Shown here: piece by piece, positions 44,704 to 56,181 of the stretch
How positions within the stretch are numbered: the first letter of the stretch is position 1
Layout: each line of letters opens with the position of its first letter
Source: Takashimella koratensis
Lineage: Eukaryota > Basidiomycota > Tremellomycetes > Trichosporonales > Tetragoniomycetaceae
DNA: 64,000 nt
Direction: 5' to 3'
Assembly (NCBI GenBank): GCA_003116875.1
Contig: BCKT01000001.1
Coordinates: 1,235,486 to 1,299,485 of the forward strand
Position numbers and translations under genes: made by a program
The notes under the pieces: model-generated
What the model was told of the DNA's origin: nothing
Databases searched by the model: none
Seen by the model: the letters and a program-made list of their open reading frames with translations, nothing else

Positions 44704-46864
44704 ATGCGCCGCCTCGCTGCTGCCTGGCCGCCGAGCGTGCCCTCTTCCTCCTCTTCTTCATCCTCGCCAGTCTCTGCGCTCCTCTTCGTTGCCCATAACT
44801 CGGGTGCGAGCTCTAGTCTTGTCCGTTCGTCCAGCCGTCCGTTGATTTCGGCGGCTTCGGTGTCGGCGTCGTGCATGGGGTCCACCTCCACGTCCAGGGT
44901 CTGGGCAAGGGGTGTGCACGACTATATCCGCGGGACGACCTCTGGTGGTAAGTCCCTTCTCCACCCCACACACTCCATCCAACCCCATCGTCACACACTC
45001 CCGTCTCCTCTTCACAACGTTCCATCGTCACGTTGTGGGTTACTAAACCCTCGTTACAGGAACCTATAAAATCCCATTATCATCTCCCAAGATCGTGGGC
45101 GTCTGTTCTTCCCGTGGCTCTCGGCCGTATCAAGAAGATGCGACATCAGTACATGCGCTCTCGCTCGACCCAGGGGAGATCAAGCGGTCTTTAGCTAGTG
45201 CGAAGGGGAGTAGGAACGGGAAAGAGAGAGAGAAAGGGGTGGACGCAGAGTGGGATCCGAGTAAATCCGGATCAGCGTTCATGGCTTCCCAAACTGCTTT
45301 CTTCGGGATCTACGATGGGTACGTAGCTGATTCTTTGCTTTGTCCTTCCTCTTTGCTGACATCTGCTCTTCCCTTTCCTCTAGACACGGGGGAAAAGACG
45401 TTTCCGCATTCCTTCGAGACCAGCTCCACGCCCGGATTGAGTCGGTCACCGCAGACCAGATTGAGTCGGCTGTACAAGCGACCATGGCGCACGGGGGCTA
45501 CTTCCGCCGATGGCGGGGAGGGGCCTTGGAGCGGTTTGTTCCTGCCTCGATGTTTGAGAAAGGGCGTGGAGAGAAGAGTACAGGAAGAGAGGAGGAGGGG
45601 GACGAGGATGCGGAGGAGGGTGAAGTGGAGAATAGTACAAGAGGGGAGGCGAGGGAAGGCGCGAAGGGAACGGAGAGCGAGAGTGGACAATCGCCAAGTA
45701 CGGGGTCAAGAACAGGTGAAGAGGCGATCATGAACCTAGAAGAGAGGTTGACCCTTGCGTTCCTCGAGGTGAGTGAAGAAGACCTCCTACTTGTGCACGG
45801 TCGCTCGAATGGGCATTGGGATATCGGATGGATATACTGACAGCGCTATCCTGGTGTAGACGGACAAAGAAGTACGAGAGACAATAGGTGATCGGGCAGA
45901 ACGAATGGGATCTACAGCTTCGGTCGTTCTCCTCAACTCGCTAGATGAGCCCGCGCAGCCGTATTGGTCTTCCAAGAAATTACAGATCACCGTCGCTCAC
46001 TGCGGGTGAGTCGGTCGCTCCGTCTCCTAATATTTCTCAGTCCCATTTGCCCACAATTCGATATCTCGCGCCCTCTTTCACTACGAACCTCAATAGCAGG
46101 TCACGGTCGCTGACTTTACTCAGAGACACCCGCGTGCTCTTATGTGACAGGCGAGACGGACGTGCTATTCCCCTGACGGATAGACACCATGCTGAGGCCC
46201 GAGTGGAAGCTGCGAGATTACGCAGGATGGGAGCGGAACGGATCGTTGCGGATTCGTTTGGGGAGACAAGGTGGATGGGTGCGATTGAGAATACACGCGG
46301 GTGAGTAGGGACCAAGAACAAGAGGTCCCAGAATGGTGGAGAGATGAGTGAAGTAAGAGGGTAAGAGCTGATGCGTGTGTTTGACAGGTTTGGAGACTTT
46401 GAATACAAATCGTCCGGAGTTACAGCAGAACCGGAGGTAACGAGTCTGGTCGTGGATGGTTAGTTTCGCTCTGTGGTTATCACAGATCTATTACTGACTT
46501 GTACCTTTGGTTCCCTTTGGTGTTCTACCTTCTCTTGACATTGATGTTTACTTTGCTCCCTCGCTTCACTCAATCGCGCGCAGGTTCCGATCACGCTTAC
46601 CTCGTCCTCGTAACCGACGGCCTGACCACTCTCTTATCGGACCAAGAACTCGTCGACCTGGCACGTAACTCCTCTGACCCTACACGAGCCGCCAAGACCA
46701 TTGTGCATTTCGGTGAAGATCTAGGCGCGACAGATAACGTCACGTGCGTGGTGGTTCCGTTGGCAGGGTGGGGGCAGGTTGGAGGTGAGGATACGACGGA
46801 GGAGAGGAGAGAGTATAGGAAGAGGCAGGCCGGGATGGTGAGTACTAGGATGCAGAGAATGTGA
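44704..46864 (+). CDS. Mitochondrial-type PP2C phosphatase (Ptc6-like)
   Basis: Metal-dependent Ser/Thr phosphatase. Exons begin 44704-44947, 45060-45318 and 45384 onward, ending at TGA 46862-46864. The N terminus is Arg/Ser/Ala-rich, like a mitochondrial presequence. PP2C motifs: SSRGSRPYQEDATSV (first metal Asp region), FFGIYDGHGGKDV (the DGHGG site, formed across a splice junction), QITVAHCGDTRVLLC, LVLVTDGLTTLLSDQEL and the final GATDNVTCVVV. A Glu/Ser-rich insert of about 70 residues sits between motifs near 45550-45720. A mitochondrial location and the SRGxRxYQEDA form recall yeast Ptc6 (Aup1), which acts on pyruvate dehydrogenase and mitophagy; that match is inference. Confidence 0.85.
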
Positions 46865-47194
46865 ACAGAGTCGGCGAGCGTGGGTGATAACGATCACACG
46901 AAGTTGGAAGAGAGTAAAGTGATCTTTGTTGTTGGCATGGGGTTTGGCTCGGGAGGCATGGGACGAGGGTGGAAATGGGTAGGATTTGAAATAGCACATT
47001 GTGACTCTGCTGTCAGGACAGTATAACATCATGCATGGTATCTCTTGACCAGCTTGTAAATGGTACCGCACCAGAACCAAAATACACCTTCATACAACTT
47101 GCAGGATACAGTACAACTTTCTTAACCGTCAACGTCTCTAATCTAACGATTTTCTAGTGCCCAAGAAGGATGATGATGATCGGTTTTAGTCCTG
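46865..47194. other. Intergenic between convergent PP2C and LRR genes
   Basis: Terminator space. Nothing notable. Confidence 0.45.
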
Positions 47195-49422
47195 TTAGTC
47201 TTTAATGTGATTCTCATACGCCTGGAGCTAGGGTCAACGGACTGTATACAGCAGGTACCTGGAACGGGCACATCATCAGATATCTAGTTACTCACTTCGA
47301 AGATGCTGCGGCGATCCCGCACGGGAACGCCACGACAGGACGTCAGATCCACAGCCGTGAGTTTGGGGCAAGCAGCAACGATCGCGAACACCTCGTCGGC
47401 TAATCGAGTTCCAACACACGAAAGCCGTAAAAATCAGCGTCTTCTTCCCTGCCTTCGCCATACCCAGGAACCTAAAAATCTGGGAAACCAGCGTCTCAAT
47501 ACTTACCTGTTATCGCCGAGCCAGAGATATCGAGTGTCCGTAGCGCCTCGTAACCCCCGCCTGCTAGAGCAGCCGCAAACTCTTCTGTCCCCTTCAAAGA
47601 GTTGGGAACTTCGATGACCTCGAGCACCGAACCGGGTCGGGGAGGGGCCGGGGAGTCGACGTAGTCGTCTGGAGGGGTGTACAGGAACGCGGAACCAGAT
47701 ACGGGTTCAGGTAGGTCGAGAACGAGTCGCTAAAGGAAAACCGGACGAGTCAGATTGGCGGCTCTGATTGCTTTGACAGTCACGAAGTGGAAGAGAGAAA
47801 GTCGGTAGATCTTAGATAGAGCAAGGTGCTTACTTTGAGACTCGAGGCCCAGTTCCTGAGGGCCTCATTCAATATCAAGCCCACCATCCTCGCCATTGTG
47901 ATCTGTGCACTCGTGGCCAATGTCCCACTTGCTTTCACAAGCTGTACCCTAAAATCCACAATCTTGCAATTCAACAACCCCAGTTGCAACATCGGTTTCG
48001 AGTGAGGATCGCTAAATGTTACCGCGCCTAGGTGGACTGATCGTAACGACTGAGTCTGGGACGCTACGAGGTTTTGGATTGGGAGAATGTCGGGGTCAGA
48101 AGTGGGTGGGCGTATCCCGAGCGTCGAGAGCTTGAGGAGCTGGTTTGGCGGGACTTTGAGGTGACCGGTGCGTGGGATGGAAAGGGAAGGGAGGTATAAG
48201 TGGGTCAAAGAGGGAAAGAGGGAGAGGAGGTGGGAGAGGTCCCAAGTTGGGTCTTTGCGCTGAGAAGGGCCGCGACAGAGGACGGCGTCTCCAGGGAGGC
48301 AGAGACGTGTGATTTTGAGAAAGGGGCCGCGCTCGAATGCTTCGAACGGCTACACCCAGTAATATGGTGAGGGGAGGGAGAAATACGATATTCGATAAAC
48401 AGCAGTCAGTAGATTTTCCACAAACCTCTTGATAGTACTCTCTCTTATCTCACAGTAGGTGTCCACTCACCAGCGTTTTGACCGAATCAACCTTGAATCC
48501 TTCGAGTTGAGCCCCAAACTCGTCCAAGATCTTCTGCAAATGCTCCTCTTTCACTCCTGTACATCCTTTCAAATTAATCCTCTTCAACTTTCTACACCGC
48601 TTGACCACCGCATCTATAGTCTTGGCGCCTGCATGCCTGCACCCTTTGAGGTTGAGGACTTCGAGAGCCGGAAGAGCCCATACGGTCCCTGCGAGTGCGG
48701 TGTCGGAGGCGTTGGAGGCGTGGGTCAGGACGAGGGAGGTGATTTGGTAGGGAAGAGAAGGGTGGAAGGGTTTGAGGGCTGAAGTGGACGCGATAGCAGG
48801 TAGGAAAGAGCCGTCAAGGACTATTGATGGAGGGAAGAGGAACAGCTGCAGGGGATAGAGTGGGGAAGGCATGTCAGTGGATGACGAAGATATCTTGAAC
48901 GAGATAGAGCTTAGACTATCGTACAGACCTACTCACTAGCTTAATAATATCACTTTGCAACAGGCCTCCATGCCTTCTCATCACCCCTTCTCTCACCTTG
49001 TCCTTTAGATGCTCCGGTACCACTTCCCACGCCCACTCCCAACCCTCTTTATCCTCCCTCCACGCCCTGGGGAAACTCCGGACCGCTACCTCTGTCGCTA
49101 CTTTAACCAGAGACCCTCCTCTCACGTCTGCGGCAGTTATCTGCGCCGCGCGGGTGGAGGCAGAGGACGTGGAGAGCGCGCTGTCCGATACGAGCTGGTC
49201 CCAGTCGTCGGCAGAGTTCCAGACGGATCGGGCAGCGGTGCGCGCCCGTCGACGAGGCTTGGAAGGCGTTGATCGAGGGTAAGCGGAGGTGGAAATGGTA
49301 GGGGCGGGGAGGGAAGAGGTAGAGGGAGCAGTGAGACGAGGACGACTAGACGGATGAGAAGAGGAAGAAGAGGAAGGAGCTGGTCGCTTCTTGATGATCT
49401 TCTTGGATATAATAGGTGCCAT
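47195..49422 (-). CDS. Leucine-rich repeat protein (AMN1/RNI-like)
   Basis: Starts at MAPIISKKIIKKR, basic and probably nuclear. It continues through a Ser/Pro stretch into GLLQSDIIKL, which is spliced to LFLFPPSIVLDG. Irregular Leu-rich repeats follow (LPALEVLNLKGCRHAG, RKLKRINLKGCTGV, LKLSTLGIRPP, ALRTLDISGSA, CPKLTAVDLTSCRGV), resembling the cysteine-containing LRRs of Amn1 and F-box Grr1-type proteins. The last two introns leave a final exon coding only AYENHIKD. No F-box seen, so I do not call it an SCF adaptor; the family in yeast includes the mitotic-exit antagonist Amn1. Head to head with DCC1 (262 bp). The C-terminal exons were placed by splice signals and frame. Confidence 0.72.
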
Positions 49423-49684
49423 GGTGGATGTGCAACGATGAGGATCGCTGCCGTCGGTGTCGACATTTTTCATCTCTTCTTTTCAGTGACAACCGATCCA
49501 TTCGTCATGGCGGTTCCTGGGATCAACAGGTTATCCTTATCCCTACTATCCTCAGGCCCCGAAAACATCACCGTTTTACTCACCGCCGTGCCTGTTTCAC
49601 CTCATCTCCGACGCGTCTCGTCAACATTTCGACATTTCACAGTCCACTCTTTGCCCTTGTCGACCACCCCGCTCTACCTTGACC
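49423..49684. promoter_or_regulatory. Shared promoter of LRR gene and DCC1
   Basis: 262 bp between divergent start codons, so it must contain both promoters. No E-box seen. Confidence 0.55.
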
Positions 49685-51297
49685 ATGCCCGCGGCCACCG
49701 TCCTCCCGGCGTCCAACGTCGTCGTCCGCTTCCCTCCTTCGTCGCTCAAGAACGCCGGCGAAGAGAGCTACCAGCTTCTCGAGCTACCCAATGAGATCCT
49801 CAAGCGTGTCGAAGCTTCCTCCGAGCCTCTCCCGTGAGTTCCAACTTGAGCGACTCGATGTCACGCAAAGATTGTCGTACTGACTTGCTACGCGTAGACT
49901 AACAATCAAAGGGAGACCATCGGATGACGCTGTCCTCTGTACACCCGACTCGACATTCCTTCTTCGAACCGTCTCCATCTCCAACTCTCTCCTCGTCCTC
50001 CGCGTCCCACCCTCCTCTTCCATCTCCTCTTCCTCATCCTCTCGGCCAACATTGCAGATCCGAGACGTATGCCACGAAGTCCTCGAGCCGATTCCTCACG
50101 CGCCGAATGTCGAGCGTATCCGGACGATCCTGCGCGACAGCGCGTGGTCCGGCTTGGGCGCGGAAGAAGGAGAAGGGTCCAGCGCGGTATTGGGGAAGCG
50201 AAGAAGAGGGGAAGAAGGAAAAGAAGGAAGAGGCAAGAAGTATACTCGAGCTCAGTTGGAGAGTGTGATTCAAGCAAGCGATGGGGAGCTCGAGCGAGGG
50301 TTGCGGGATAGAAACGTTATCGAGGTTGAAGGTGAGTTGGGATATCAGACTGGCTTTGAGGTGTTCCTCGTTCATGGTCTATCTATTGACTGCATATGAC
50401 GGCGCTGACGACCACCCAGGGCGTATGCTCCTCCTCCCAGCCCCTCGACTCCAACCACTCCTGACCATCATTCTCACCCTGCTCACTATCCACGCTGGCC
50501 CCGTCCCATCCGATACCGCCAGCGCTTCCACTGCCCGTGTCTCTGCGGATACCCTTCTCGAGGCACTGCGGGAACACGAGGTGGGAGACGAGCTGGCGCG
50601 CGGTGTTATGCGGCTCTTCAGTGATGTGGATTGGAAAGGAGAGGTCAAGGGGGTATGGGTGTGTGATACGCGCCGAGCGGTCAAATATGTTGGTCTGGGA
50701 TTGCTCGAAAGTTTGAAAGTGAGTATCGGTGCTATGATGATGGGTTCAAGCTTAGAAAGGAGAGAGGGAGATCAGAGCGAATCAGGAATTGTAGACCGGG
50801 ACTGACACTGAAACAAGGGGGAGAGCAAACCGTCCACACTATTCATAGAAGAATGGAAGGTACAGGTCGGCGAGACATGGGCAGATTTGGTAGATCTTTC
50901 GCTTCTGGAGGTAAGTTCAGTATAGCCCACAATCCTCAACTCCCCACCATCGTGTCTACTTTTCGTTCCCTACAAACTTGAGATTTCTCAACAAGGTCTG
51001 ACCCTTTACTCCCCTTTGTCTCAGGGCGAATACATCATGACCACAACCGGGGCTTCTCTTTCCTCATCTACCCTCATCACCCCATTCCCATCTCACGCAC
51101 TCTCTCTTCACGCCGCTACACGCTTCTCCGACCTCTTCCTCACGCGTCCGCAATGGAGGCCAGACGAGATGGCGCCTTTCTTACGTGGGCTTACAAGAGA
51201 AGGGGACACGAAAGAGCGCGATAAGCTCATTGCGAAGTTTGTTAGGATCGTGAAAGAAAGAGACGGGACGTGGTGGTTCCCACGCCGCTCAGCGTGA
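49685..51297 (+). CDS. DCC1: Sister chromatid cohesion protein Dcc1
   Basis: Subunit of the alternative clamp loader Ctf18-Dcc1-Ctf8 that loads PCNA and supports cohesion. Six exons, ending at TGA 51295-51297. The N-terminal half matches Dcc1: YQLLELPNEILKRVE, then LTIKGRPSDDAVLCT, followed by TFLLRTVSISNSLLVL, which is the repeated beta-structure that binds Ctf18. The C-terminal winged-helix part appears as LLEALREHEVGDELARGVMR, VKYVGLGLLE, FIEEWKVQVGETW and the family's hallmark end DGTWWFPR. A Glu/Lys/Arg-rich insert near 50160-50240 is not conserved. Divergent from the LRR gene. Confidence 0.87.
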
Positions 51298-51565
51298 TCG
51301 AGTTGTAAGTCGTGCTCGATCTTTGGTATCTGGTCTTTCCCCAACTTACACTTATTCCCCCACGTTGAGGTTCATCTTGAATGGCAGATATCGGCCCAGT
51401 CTCCATTCTCGCATACAATCGTTGTATCGTTACATCTACACATGCTATCATGATCACTCTCCCACCCTCGTAGAATCAACGCGTCTCTTTCGTTTAGTTT
51501 GGCGTATACAACGCTATTCATTTCTCGTCAGTTCAATCCTCATCCAAGTCTCAATCGAAATCGAC

Positions 51566-52371
51566 TCAGTCGTACTCACGTAAGGTATCTTCGTCTCTCT
51601 TTCGCTCCAACCACCGTTCCCTCTCCGCTTCTATCCGTTTCCAAACGGCATGTCCCACTCCTTCGCCAATAACAAGCTTGGCCTCGATTTTCCCTCCCCT
51701 ACCAGGTTCTGGGAAGCCAGAGACGACCCCGGGTGTTGGGTCAGGGACGAAGGAGATGACGAGGTTGTTGGGTGTGAAGAGAGGCAGGTTGAAGGAAGTG
51801 GACTTGATACATGCCTGCTCTTGTGTCAGTGGGTGTCCAGGTCGCTTTGCAGGGATAGATACTTGGCAATGAGGAACTGATAGGCTAGGGAGGTACGCAC
51901 GTAAGGGATAGAGAGAGATTGAAGGACTGGGGGCGCGTCGTAGTTTCCACTTGAAGACGATCCTGACGAAGCCGTCATAAAGATGACCTTGAAGCCAGAT
52001 ATCAGCTCACTCCCCTCCTCACCATTTCTGGCCCATGTTTCTGAAAGAACTCCCAAGGTCCCATTGGGCTTACCCGTTCTGAAGTTACCCAGATCCGACC
52101 CTTGGCGATTTCAGTGCGCTTTGGACCCTCGATCGTCGCTGGTACTCGCAGTTCGAGGTCGGTGGTGTGTCCGGGGGTATAGGCTTGCTCGTCTGTTGAG
52201 GATCAGCTATTGCCCAAATGCCCCGTGCCAGCGTAGAAAAGGGCGAGGAGGCAGAGGTAAGGAAGGGGGAAAGGGGGAGGAGGGGAGAGGAGAAGGGGAC
52301 GTACTTTGTAAGAAAGTGGGAGAGTCGGGTGTCGAGGTGGACGAGGTTGGGGGGACGGTATTGACTGACAT
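51566..52371 (-). CDS. WBP2-like GRAM-fold protein
   Basis: Short protein of the WW-domain-binding-protein-2 family, a GRAM-fold group. Start MSVNTVPPTSSTSTP; the first exon ends at 52305, followed by TPGHTTDLELRVPATI. Then come KGRIWVTSERV, the usual strand pair FKVIFMTASSG, SIPYACIKSTSFNLPLF across a splice site, TPNNLVISFVPDPTPG, and the C-terminal helix KLVIGEGVGHAVWKRIEAER. The final codons are DTLREYD. The pattern gKlwlTs..viF...S is diagnostic. In this fungus it lacks the PPxY-rich tail of animal WBP2, at least in the model given. Exon junctions inferred. Confidence 0.68.
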
Positions 52372-52808
52372 GTTGGGTGGCAAGAGAGGACAAGAGTGAA
52401 GGATACATGGCAAAGTAGACTTGGCGATGCCATCTGCCCCCGTGGGGTAAACGACCGTAAATGACGTGTCAAAAGCGAGTTTGATGCTCGTCGCAGATTG
52501 TCCCCTGGTTCCGACGCGATCATCCGGTGCGGCCCTGGACGACTCGGGGTCTGTGTGTGTCGGTGTATGGGTGTGGGTGTGTGTGTGTGTGTGTGTGGAG
52601 GTGAGTGTGTATGCTGCGAGTGACTAGTTGTGCATCGACTCCCTTTCTCACTTGACTCTGTCTTTTCGTTCCACCTCTTCCCACACTCATCCATACACAA
52701 CGGAGCGCAGGTTATACCATACCCCACAGACCTCTCGACCACTACCCTCTTTCACTGCACACCTGTCTCCTGCACCCACTGCAACTCCCACCTCCCACTT
52801 CACTTCCC
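52372..52808. promoter_or_regulatory. Divergent region WBP2-like / DDT gene with TG repeat
   Basis: Shared upstream region of about 440 bp. It holds a TG/GT microsatellite (52551-52597). Confidence 0.5.
52551..52597. repeat. (TG)n-rich microsatellite
   Basis: Interrupted TG/GGTG repeat, the longest pure run about 18 nt, in the shared promoter. Confidence 0.8.
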
Positions 52809-55617
52809 ATGTCCGCCGCGAGCCCACTCCCTTCGACCAACGGGCACCACCACCCCAACGGCTCTACGGTATCCTCTTTACCCCCTTCTCCCCCACCTAG
52901 CTCGGTGACACCGGCCACCCCCGCTGGGCCATCACGGATCACCCTGCGCATCCCGTCATCCGCGATCAAGCCCGAACACGAGCACGGCAGCGCCGGTACC
53001 CCCGCTGCGGCCAATGACGAGATCGAAGCGGCCGTAGAGCCCGTAGAGGAAGTAGAGGATCTAGAAGAAGTAGAGGAAGCAGAAGTTGGAGTGGATATCA
53101 ACGCCAAGCGATTGGCAGAGGCAAGAGCTCGGTACGAGGCTGATATGCTTCGACACAACTACGAACCTCCAAAAGTTGATAACCCACGAGACGAGTAAGT
53201 GGTCACCTACTCCCTGTATTCTCAGAACATATGTTGCATTACAGTTTCGGTGGACGGTGCTCGGAATACCGAGACAGAACTCAGCTGACGTATACTAAGT
53301 TGGCAAGTCGCCTACGTCTGGGCTTTTATTGTCAAGTTTGGCCTAGTTGATCGGATCCGCCGTTTAGAATGCTTGGAAGAGTGAGTCTTTCCCTTTATTT
53401 TTGATGCGTGGGGTGGATATCGATCCACCATTGCTCGACTTGTGTTGAGCAGCGACGCCTTGGGGTTCGCTCGTCTCCTGCAGCTCTCCCCTGATCGTCG
53501 CTTTCAACGGCCCCCTGTCTCCTCCCCGCGTATGCGTATTTTTATTTTCTTTTTTAGGCAGCCGTTGCCGTTGATTCCCGTTTCCAATTATTTTTCGTTT
53601 TGACAGATCACTAAAAGTGCCACAAATCGCTAACCCTTCACCCCGCGGTGCTCAGCTTTGAACGGTGCTTGACCGCTCCGATTGCCGAGAGGCCTGATGA
53701 TGTTCTGGAGAATGTGTTGATTCGTTTTGTGTCGAATTTGAAGCCGGGACTGCGGGATGTCAAGTGAGTCCATAGTCGGTCGCGTGGGCCGAGGGTATAG
53801 AGGGGCACTTCCTTTCACCCGCGAGTGTGGCGGTGGCTCAGTTTGAGAACACGGCTGACGCTGTACTCGTCTCCCCGTGCGATTGCCCATCCACAGCTGT
53901 ACCAACGTCCAAACCCACTTGTCCAATTATATCAACGAGCAGCTGGTCTCTACTAGCGCATTCACTGTGTGGGACCGACCCTGGGCGCCAAACGAGGACA
54001 CCCGGTCGGGGTGTTGCAACACCAACCCGGACCGGACGGAGCTCGGTCGTTTGCGGTACCCCGGCGAAGGGATGCAGGAGCGCGGGGCGAAGAACCCCAT
54101 CAAGCAGGTCGAGCAGCGAGGTGGGGGTTTGTTTGAGATGGGATGGCGAGATCGGGCAAAGTTGTTGCGCCAGCTTGTCGATTGGCAATGTGAGTGGGGT
54201 TAACTTGGCCCTAGCACAGGCAGAGTGATCGTTTCAGATGGTCATGCAGATGCGGCAAAGAGATGAGAAGCTGATACGCTCTGGTGGACACGAGCAGTAG
54301 AGCACTCGGACGCGATCCGAGCAGTCATCACGCGCGAATACAAGTTGTTGGAAAAGTCGAAAAAGGGCAAGACAGAGAAAGAGAAGGACGTCAAGCCGAA
54401 AGACAAAGCGCAAGCTGTGACTCAGCCTGCAGAGGCGGAGAACATGCTTGATGTGCAGCCACTGGGTTTGGATAGGAACAAGAACCGTATCTGGAGTTTG
54501 GACTGTGAGTAGGGGTCGTCGTCGGGTTTGCCTGTCTTAGATGTCTGGAGAGTTAGTCACTTACTCGATGGCTATCAATCTCGCCCTTCCCACGCTAGCA
54601 TCGGCACGGTTGTACCGCTCCGGCAACCCGTTCAAGCGTCCTTGTCCACTCGTCACGATCTGCTCCACGCGTGCCGAGCTCGAATTCCTACGGACCCAAT
54701 ACTTCGACTACGGCGCTCAAGAGCTCCCCCAACTCGCACCTTCCGGTAAAGGTCTCCCGAAACCCTCCAAAGCCGAGACTTTGGCGCGTCGTAAACTCAT
54801 CAAGGGGATCGAAGACGAACGTGACCTCGCAAAAGCGATCGACGAGATCGTCATACCTAGGGTCGAGAAGGAAGAACAGAGAGTACAGAGGCAGAAGAAA
54901 AAATCATTGGATGCGTTGAAGTTTGCACAGCAAGCCGAGTTGAGAGCGACAAGGACGAGAAGAGCGACGAGGAAGGTTGATTATACTTACGATGGGTTTG
55001 ACGTGAGTGAAACCTAGCGTGAATGTTGAGACACGAAACAAGGTGGAAGAAGAGCTGACGATGGGATGGGTTTGGTACGGTGGGGGGGCGGATAGGATGA
55101 CGAGGATGAAGATGAGCGACGAACACGAAAACGAGACAACTCCTACGCCGACGCAGCACGAGGATCTGGACGCCCCTCTATCCCTGGTGAACGCAGATCA
55201 GCTCGTGTGGGTGCCAAAGCGGCTGTTGAGGAGGCAGCGTACGACGACGGCGATGATGACGCGTTGTCGTCCATTTCGGATGGGGAAGGGAACGGGGCAC
55301 CGGGTCCGAGCATCACGAGCACCGGTGCGGGTGCAGCTGGTACAGCCGGGAGAGAAGGGAGTGATCAGGTGCAAGTGGCGACAGGCGACAAGGTGCCAGT
55401 TGTCAAAGCAAAGAAAGAGAGGGGGATGAAAGGGTACGCGTGGGTTGTGGAGGACGAAGCGAGCTCAGACTCCGTAGACCCCGAGCCTGAGCTACAGCCC
55501 GAGCCTGTGGGCATGGCGAATGGGGGAAGTGTGGAAAGTGCGGGAGAGGAAGGAGTGGGAGTGGAGAGTGCAGGAGACGTGAACGGGAGCGACGATATGG
55601 ATATGGACGACGACTAA
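52809..55617 (+). CDS. DDT/WHIM-domain chromatin remodelling protein
   Basis: Likely accessory subunit of an ISWI-type remodeller. The start MSAASPLPSTNG is followed by a Pro/Ser and then Glu-rich N terminus. The DDT-like region is read over two introns: VAYVWAFIVKFGLVDRI, CLEDFERCLTAPI, VLENVLIRFVSNLKPGL and NVQTHLSNYINEQL. A WHIM-like part follows: WRDRAKLLRQLVDWQ, AIRAVITREYKLLEKSKK, then the signature LGLDRNKNRIWSLD. A lysine-rich coiled coil (IEDERDLAKAIDEIV to KSLDALKFAQQA) and a disordered acidic tail end the protein. No WAC, PHD or bromodomain is present, so it is smaller than BAZ1/Itc1. Substrate and complex are inference. Confidence 0.72.
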
Positions 55618-56181
55618 GAACGACTAAAGAGCTTAAGCCCCGGAGCTTGCACTTCAACATCCTACCACATCCACCTAACACATACAATATCTCGGATATG
55701 ACCAATACACATATACTCCATACAACTGTCTCTCATGTGCACCGCAGCATCTAACGCGTACACGCACGCATGTTAAATCTCTGTCACGTTGATCGTCTCA
55801 GGTTGCGCTGGACTCGTTGCAAGACTCAGCCTCCTTTCCTCATGGAAATGGGATCAGTTATTCACGTTAGTGGAGCCAGTGTACGTCATACCATAAACCT
55901 CGAGTTAATATCGACTAGTCGAGTTCAGTCAACGAGCTCGTCAACGAGCTCGACAATCGCGAGAATCGCACCTTCCTCACCCGGTACCAACGACCAACCG
56001 AATACCACTGGCCACGACCCGTCCGTCCCCACCTGATCACCTCTGTGCACCTTGCGCCCAAGTCCTTGACCCACACCCTGGATAGACGCTATGACCAGAC
56101 GTTGTGCATCATCGTCGTACTTTCACATCACTTCGTGTTTGTTTTAATTAATGTGCTATAGAGTCAAGAGAAGATATTGCG
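55618..56181. other. Intergenic between convergent DDT and ACP genes
   Basis: Terminator space of 560 bp. Short ORFs on both strands without features. Confidence 0.45.

Noticed and set aside
53822..53860. tRNA-like GGCTCAG string
   Set aside because: Only a partial A-box resemblance inside the DDT gene; no B-box or cloverleaf.
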